This document shows positions 61,001 through 64,000 of a stretch of DNA of 64,000 bases, piece after piece. Source of the DNA: Hymenopus coronatus (taxonomy: Eukaryota; Arthropoda; Insecta; Mantodea; Hymenopodidae); NCBI GenBank assembly GCA_030762935.1, contig CM060895.1, forward strand, positions 30,308,501-30,372,500. Direction: 5' to 3'. The translations under genes were made by a program, and so were the position numbers. Each line of letters begins with the position of its first letter. Within the stretch, counting starts at the first letter, position 1. The notes under the pieces were generated by a model. The model saw nothing but the letters and a program-made list of their open reading frames with translations, was not told where the DNA came from and ran no database searches.

Positions 61001-63856
61001 GGTTATACATGAAAGAAATTAACTTGTCTCACTTAAATATTTATATCATTCATCAAATTCACTTTAAAAAAAAAATCTGATGTGTTCCATTCACATGACT
61101 TTCTCTACATTTCTGTAACAAATTATAGTTAATGCTTCTATCTACTATATGGCAATTGAGAGAAACATTAGCAGAAATGCTTTCTTGTAAGCAGAAAGAA
61201 AATAAGAAAATACACTAGGCTAAAATGATAATCAAATCTTTTAAATGCTGGTTGCCATGTGGATGAAATCCATTTCTATGCATTGCCAGAAGTTGACAAA
61301 TTCCTGTATGTGAAAACTCATTTAACTATTTTAAAACTGAAACCAATAACAATGAATATCTAAAAAATGGTCAACTCTATGAAAAAAATGTATATGACAT
61401 AATTGTGTGTTTTAATGAGATCTACATGTTTTGCCTAGTAAGTTTTTGTCTATCTCTCACAGTTTACTGGTTATGCAAAATCCAGCAAAATTCATCCAGG
61501 ATAAAGAGGTCTTCAGAGGCTATTCTCAGAAAATTCAAGATGTACATTTTATTTGCCGTGTAAATGATTCCTTTCAACTTATAAAAAAGCAAGTAATAGA
61601 CCCGTTTGGCAATGCTTATGTTGATTAGCACATGTAGATAAAAGAATAATCTTTTGTAAGAAAAGTCTCTTATTTGATTTTTATCTAAATTACAGGTGAC
61701 TAATTGTTTTCTCTTTATGTAGATTTCATTAGTCATTAAATTTATTTTAGACCTAATCTATATGTATGCATTTCTATTCAGATACATTCATTTTTCTGCA
61801 GGACAACAAAGAAAAACGAAAAAGAGCCCAAAACAGAGAGGAAAATGATAAAATACAAATAAAGGAGAAGGAAGATGGCATTAAAAAATTGGAAGCAAGG
61901 ATTGATTATCTGACTGAAGTAAAAAAAGACATGGAGAAATATGTAAATGACTACAAAATGTATGAGGTAGGTAAAAGATAATGCAGATTGCAAGAATTTT
62001 TTCCACGTGCACACACACTCTAAACACATCACCATTTTTAAGAATTCTGAAATGCATTTTGGAGACATTTTGTCTTCATCATCAGCTAGGAGATACTGAC
62101 AAATTTCTTGGTTTCTGTGAAGTGTCGCTCATGGTGATGAAGGAGTAAGTTTTATAAATATTCTTTTATTACTTTGATTAATGTAATTGCTTTTGTCTTT
62201 TTGGGATAAAGGAAAAACGACAGAAAAAAGCATTATCCACATAACTCACTATAACCAAGATTCAAACTTGGAATACCTTGAATGTAAGACAGAGACTTTA
62301 TTCTTGCACAACAGAGGTGGCCATCATCCTTTTTTGTTTCAAACCATGATGTACTGTACATCCATTTGGTATCCTTATGTAGTATAACAATTTGATTATA
62401 TACAGTATTTTTAATTTTGAGCTTGACATTATTCCTTTGTCTTGATTATTTTTTTATAAACTTTAAAGATGTTTCTGGTGTTTTTAATCTCACTTTCTTA
62501 CCTATTTTCTTGATATGCTGTTCTTTACAGTATTTTTAAATGAATTACTTTTACATTTGCTTTGTGGCATAGTCTTTTTGTTATGGGTACAGTTCCCATT
62601 TCAAATTTATTGCAATTAACAAAAAGTGAAGAGAAAAATGACTGAAATGGAGTAAGAAAATCATATAACTGCTTCACATTCTATAATTTCTCTAGCATTA
62701 GCTTTCATCTTCTTCTTTTTTTTTTAATTGTATATACTTCTTTATAGATATTCCTGGAAAATGTCTGTTCTGAGCACAATGAATTCAGTACAATGTGCGA
62801 TGTGCTAAATCGCTATGACACATTAGCTGCAACAAATCAAGAAATAACCAGACGTCAGACCAAAGATCTCTTAGATCTTGAAGATTGCAGGAAAAGAATG
62901 ATCAGCCTAACTGAGGTGTGTGCTACTAGCAGCAATATTTTAGTCATGGTCAGTCACCACTGCCACAGTGCTAATGATGATGATGTTGCATGGTGATAAT
63001 ATTAGAATGAATTTGAAGCAATACTTACAGTGGCATTGTATTATGAAATTACATACTTAACATACTATAAACAATGTATTCCACTAATGTCAAATAGTTA
63101 AAATTAGATGTGTTTAGCTAGGCTTTGCTGCAGTTGTCAGCTGGCTGTGCAGAGCTAGTAGCTGTGTCACTGGAAGTGTGCTGCCATCTGTGTCCTGTGA
63201 CAAGCTTGATGTCATTCACTAGTGGAATATTAAAATTCATGAGATGTGGCCTGTTCTTATTTCCTATACATTTAGTGTTAATGGTTTCTTAACTTGTTTC
63301 AACAGTTTTAAATCCTGTTTTATCTTGTGGTTAGAATCCCAGAAGTAGTTAGGCAGTGCAGACTAATCCATTTATTTAAGATTTGGGTTTCTCAAATGAG
63401 CTTTCATCCTAACTTCCAGGCTTCATTTTACTTTGCTTATGTATATTTTATCACAGTCTAGCAGTTCCATTTTATAAATCTTAAGACAACTTTCTTTTAG
63501 GCATGCTAATTTTTAGTGGGTAATTATAGTGGTAGTGGTCATGGTGGCAGAAGTAATAATAATAAATAATAATAATAATGAGATGATGATTATACAAAAA
63601 GTAGCAGAGCTGCTCATTGGGCCAAGAAGAATCCCTTACTGTAGTATATGGAAGAAATGAACTAATCATTGACAGTGTTTTAATATGCAATTAATCATAT
63701 TTGCAGGAAAAAATTAATGTGATGATAGGGCTAAATAATAAGTTGGCTGAGCTACAAAAGCAATTTGATAAAGCAAGACGTGGAACCTTGCACTGGGAGA
63801 CAGCAGTAAGTAATATAAAAGATGCTACAGCAGCAAAGAGTCTGGAGATAGAAATG
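46669..63856 (+). CDS. CFAP73: CFAP73/CCDC42-like axonemal coiled-coil protein, gene truncated by window end
   Basis: Exons 51283-51419, 55136-55346, 61802-61966, 62748-62915 and 63707-63856 join in frame to 277 aa and continue past 64000 (human CFAP73 is about 308 aa). CFAP73 (algal MIA2; DUF4200 family) belongs to the MIA complex that regulates inner-arm dynein I1 in motile cilia. Evidence: nearly continuous coiled coil; LTPAADLVTAHRELEKAKQS; WIALKEQEQKLRDSFIHFNQ followed by FLKDNKEKRKRA, which resembles CFAP73 (GSFIRFDKFLQD) more than CCDC42; and the C-terminal block TLHWETAVSNIKDATAAKSL. The Met at 51285 comes directly after an AG acceptor, so an upstream exon is expected. A five-codon exon at 46669-46683 (MSGIK) would join in frame. 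CCDC42 is the main alternative name. Confidence 0.8.
47985..48345 (+). mobile_element. Family D fragment, right half
   Basis: gttccatgtagttgggagtg, then cgtttttgagctatgctgcc and the right end caatgccttctctatatacg, ending tatgtagaaaaagtaaa. Confidence 0.55.
50978..51021. repeat. (CA)n microsatellite
   Basis: cacgcacgcgcgcacacaca followed by uninterrupted CA repeats. Confidence 0.9.
51283..51419 (+). CDS. CFAP73: CFAP73-like exon (first securely recognised)
   Basis: It begins at atttcag|ATGGAG and ends CCAAG|gtaagg, phase 2. It encodes MENAAFDLKIPKQSVKDLVP and then YFLSRAVEQKPR, matching the family's N-terminal head. The Met may be the true start or an internal Met. Confidence 0.8.
51436..51505. 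repeat. Poly(T) tract regularly interrupted by single A
   Basis: Directly after the CFAP73 exon donor: T runs of about 11-15 separated by single A bases, then ATT/ATC trinucleotide repeats to about 51555. Confidence 0.85.
51779..52170 (-). pseudogene. Tc1/mariner-like (IS630-type) transposase C-terminal remnant
   Basis: On the minus strand FMQDVTVLHIKPHKTINYA corresponds to F-QDGAPPH, carrying the second catalytic Asp. After a frameshift, QFPDLNPSDF corresponds to RSPDLNPCDF with the third acidic residue, and then LNERVF. The element seems to end at gggtctttcaaaagtaattt (51781-51800), which looks like a terminal repeat. The 5' part is absent. Confidence 0.65.
52480..53175 (+). pseudogene. 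LINE ORF2 endonuclease-domain remnant
   Basis: KGGDVAIYVKKEIYF, then LIIGLHRSLSAKVNELSSLE and FLDKVHNNNKNTVNMGNL (normally V-MGDLN), and finally SDHYAQVI. These are the APE-type endonuclease motifs of Jockey/CR1-like LINEs, in order. In-frame stops and a Asp-to-Asn change in the GDLN motif show it is dead. Confidence 0.65.
53195..53890. mobile_element. Family D ends in opposite orientation
   Basis: 53195-53350 is the reversed right end (gagaaggttttgtactccac). 53640-53890 is a left end on plus (atgtgttgcattcacatgac). Confidence 0.5.
53918..54180 (-). mobile_element. Penelope pseudo-LTR-like fragment with hammerhead-like core
   Basis: On the minus strand CTGAAGA (54021-54027), a perfect 6-bp stem AAGATG/CATCTT with a 5-nt loop, and CGAAAT (53996-54001) follow the order of a hammerhead core, with one change from CTGATGA. 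The surroundings (ggctagaagcccaagaaaat) are like those of Penelope terminal repeats. Confidence 0.45.
54998..55100. repeat. (GAT)n / (TTA)n trinucleotide microsatellite
   Basis: gatgatgatgatgat then uninterrupted TTA repeats and TTG/TTA variants, ending 35 bp before the CFAP73 exon acceptor at 55135. A poly(A) run lies at 54688-54707. Confidence 0.9.
55136..55346 (+). CDS. CFAP73: CFAP73-like coiled-coil exon
   Basis: The acceptor is ttttttgtag and the first base completes an Arg codon. The exon encodes KKTEWDVARLTPAADL and the first long helix, ending SFIHFNQFLK at the donor AAG|gtgatt, phase 0. The heptad-rich stretch is the DUF4200 N-terminal half. Confidence 0.88.
56440..57965 (+). pseudogene. 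Penelope-like element: reverse transcriptase plus GIY-YIG endonuclease, decayed
   Basis: In order: TPAIYRLLDMHKENTPLRPI (RT fingers), MSFDVNSLFKNI (motif A), AAMGSPLSPVVANMFME (motif B), WLRYVDDIFVIW (YVDD, motif C), KLPFLDIIV (motif D), TVYRKPTHTERYI, then after frameshifts the GIY-YIG domain VYKIKCECEETYVGQTGRSI with IEHIR. RT and GIY-YIG in one protein defines Penelope-like retroelements. At least two frameshifts and several stops break it. It lies in an intron of the CFAP73-like gene, same strand. Subclass not determined. Confidence 0.85.
57966..58400 (+). mobile_element. GC-rich tail of the Penelope-like element with TATA-like promoter
   Basis: Directly downstream of the GIY-YIG region the sequence becomes GC-rich (58030-58320), unlike anything else in the window. 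It has CTATAAAG at 58037-58044 and aataaaact at 58370. Open frames here (Ala/Ser/Pro-rich) reflect composition. It is probably the element's terminal region; a separate insertion is possible. Confidence 0.45.
58552..60240 (+). pseudogene. Decayed transposon-like gene with zinc-binding N-terminus
   Basis: MASTSSRRKCVNNPNNFCYI with a later CKTCSERLRQWYH give paired cysteines as in zinc fingers. Then, across several frames: GLIQQLGIPIYDNKDWCLFI, QGGYTKYPCFLCEWDSRNRV (C-x2-C), IKLGIMKQFVKALDKMDSCF, QIKQLMKDNTFLDNMND, NMSLKLHFLNSHLDYFPDNL and DEQGEKFH. I recall proteins like this as many-copy, uncharacterised genes in arthropods and other invertebrates, probably transposon-derived. The reading frame is broken by numerous stops and shifts. 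No named family can be assigned. Confidence 0.55.
60241..61070. other. Intronic stretch, nothing recognised
   Basis: AT-rich DNA in the CFAP73-like gene without a gene or clear repeat; gggtctgttaaaaaatgcaa at 60502 could be the end of an old element. Confidence 0.35.
61075..61560 (+). mobile_element. Family D fragment, left and middle part
   Basis: tctgatgtgttccattcaca, then atgactttctctacatttct and ttgtgtgttttaatgagatc, ending in the internal segment aattcaagatgtacatttta. Confidence 0.55.
61802..61966 (+). CDS. CFAP73: CFAP73-like coiled-coil exon
   Basis: 55 codons between ttctgcag and GAG|gtaggt. It encodes DNKEKRKRAQNREENDKIQI and a further helix ending YKMYE, phase 0 at both ends. It continues directly from FNQFLK of the preceding exon as in human CFAP73 (FLQDAEARRNRA). 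Confidence 0.88.
62748..62915 (+). CDS. CFAP73: CFAP73-like coiled-coil exon
   Basis: 56 codons between ctttatag and GAG|gtgtgt. It encodes IFLENVCSEHNEFSTMCDVL, then NRYDTLAATNQEI, matching the family's conserved block with an RY/RF-x-x-L segment. Confidence 0.88.
63500..63600. repeat. Trinucleotide (AAT/GTG) microsatellite
   Basis: gtggtagtggtcatggtggc followed by aataataataataaat repeats. Confidence 0.7.
63707..63856 (+). CDS. CFAP73: CFAP73-like coiled-coil exon (last in window)
   Basis: 50 codons between atttgcag and ATG|gtaagc. NNKLAELQKQFDKARRGTLH followed by WETAVSNIKDATAAKSLEIE corresponds to the conserved W-E and NTAA-K-LLLG region near the C-terminus. About 30 residues should remain beyond 64000. 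Confidence 0.88.
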
Positions 63857-64000
63857 GTAAGCAAGAAAAATGTGTAATAATTATTATATGGGAAAGTTAA
63901 GTTAATTTTTTAAACAAAATTAGATGTCAATGTTATGGGCTATGTATCAAGGTATACGTGTAGTTAAAATCTTTCAGCTGAATAAAGCACTATTTTGTCA

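Overview
This is AT-rich (roughly one third G+C by eye) nuclear DNA of a metazoan, almost certainly an invertebrate. Its conserved proteins are split by GT-AG introns, and the introns and flanks carry tRNA-derived SINEs, LINE remnants, a Penelope-like element, hAT and mariner/Tc transposase relics, fold-back elements and microsatellites. A chelicerate such as a horseshoe crab, or another marine invertebrate, would fit, but that is a guess.

Three conserved genes are supported. (1) NOL12/Rrp17-like, plus strand, four coding exons at 7929-8050, 10371-10476, 13458-13619 and 24332-24598, joining in frame to 218 aa. (2) NTHL1 (endonuclease III-like DNA glycosylase), minus strand, four exons at 42794-43162, 42499-42669, 30170-30329 and 24701-24948, joining to 315 aa with catalytic Lys, Asp and four cluster Cys. 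(3) A CFAP73/CCDC42-like axonemal coiled-coil gene, plus strand, exons at 51283-51419, 55136-55346, 61802-61966, 62748-62915 and 63707-63856; it runs off the right edge. A possible five-codon first exon lies at 46669-46683.

Layout: 1-7.9 kb has no recognised gene, one long fold-back element and pyrimidine-rich tracts. 7.9-24.6 kb is NOL12 with SINEs and LINE ORF1/ORF2 remnants in its introns. 24.7-43.2 kb is NTHL1, converging on NOL12 with 102 bp between stop codons; its introns hold a tandem repeat, an inverted Penelope-type repeat pair, a hAT relic, a mariner relic and a transposon gene of the DUF7869 type. 43.2-46.6 kb is a divergent intergenic zone full of SINEs. 46.6-64 kb is the CFAP73-like gene, whose introns hold a LINE endonuclease relic, a Tc/mariner tail, a Penelope-like element with GIY-YIG domain and a decayed zinc-binding transposon-like gene.

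The three genes act in unrelated processes (ribosome assembly, base excision repair, ciliary inner arms), so the window reads as ordinary animal gene order heavily enlarged by mobile DNA. No new host system is evident. The most unusual items are the hammerhead-like Penelope repeats, the fold-back element, the diverged tandem repeat and several little-described transposon families.
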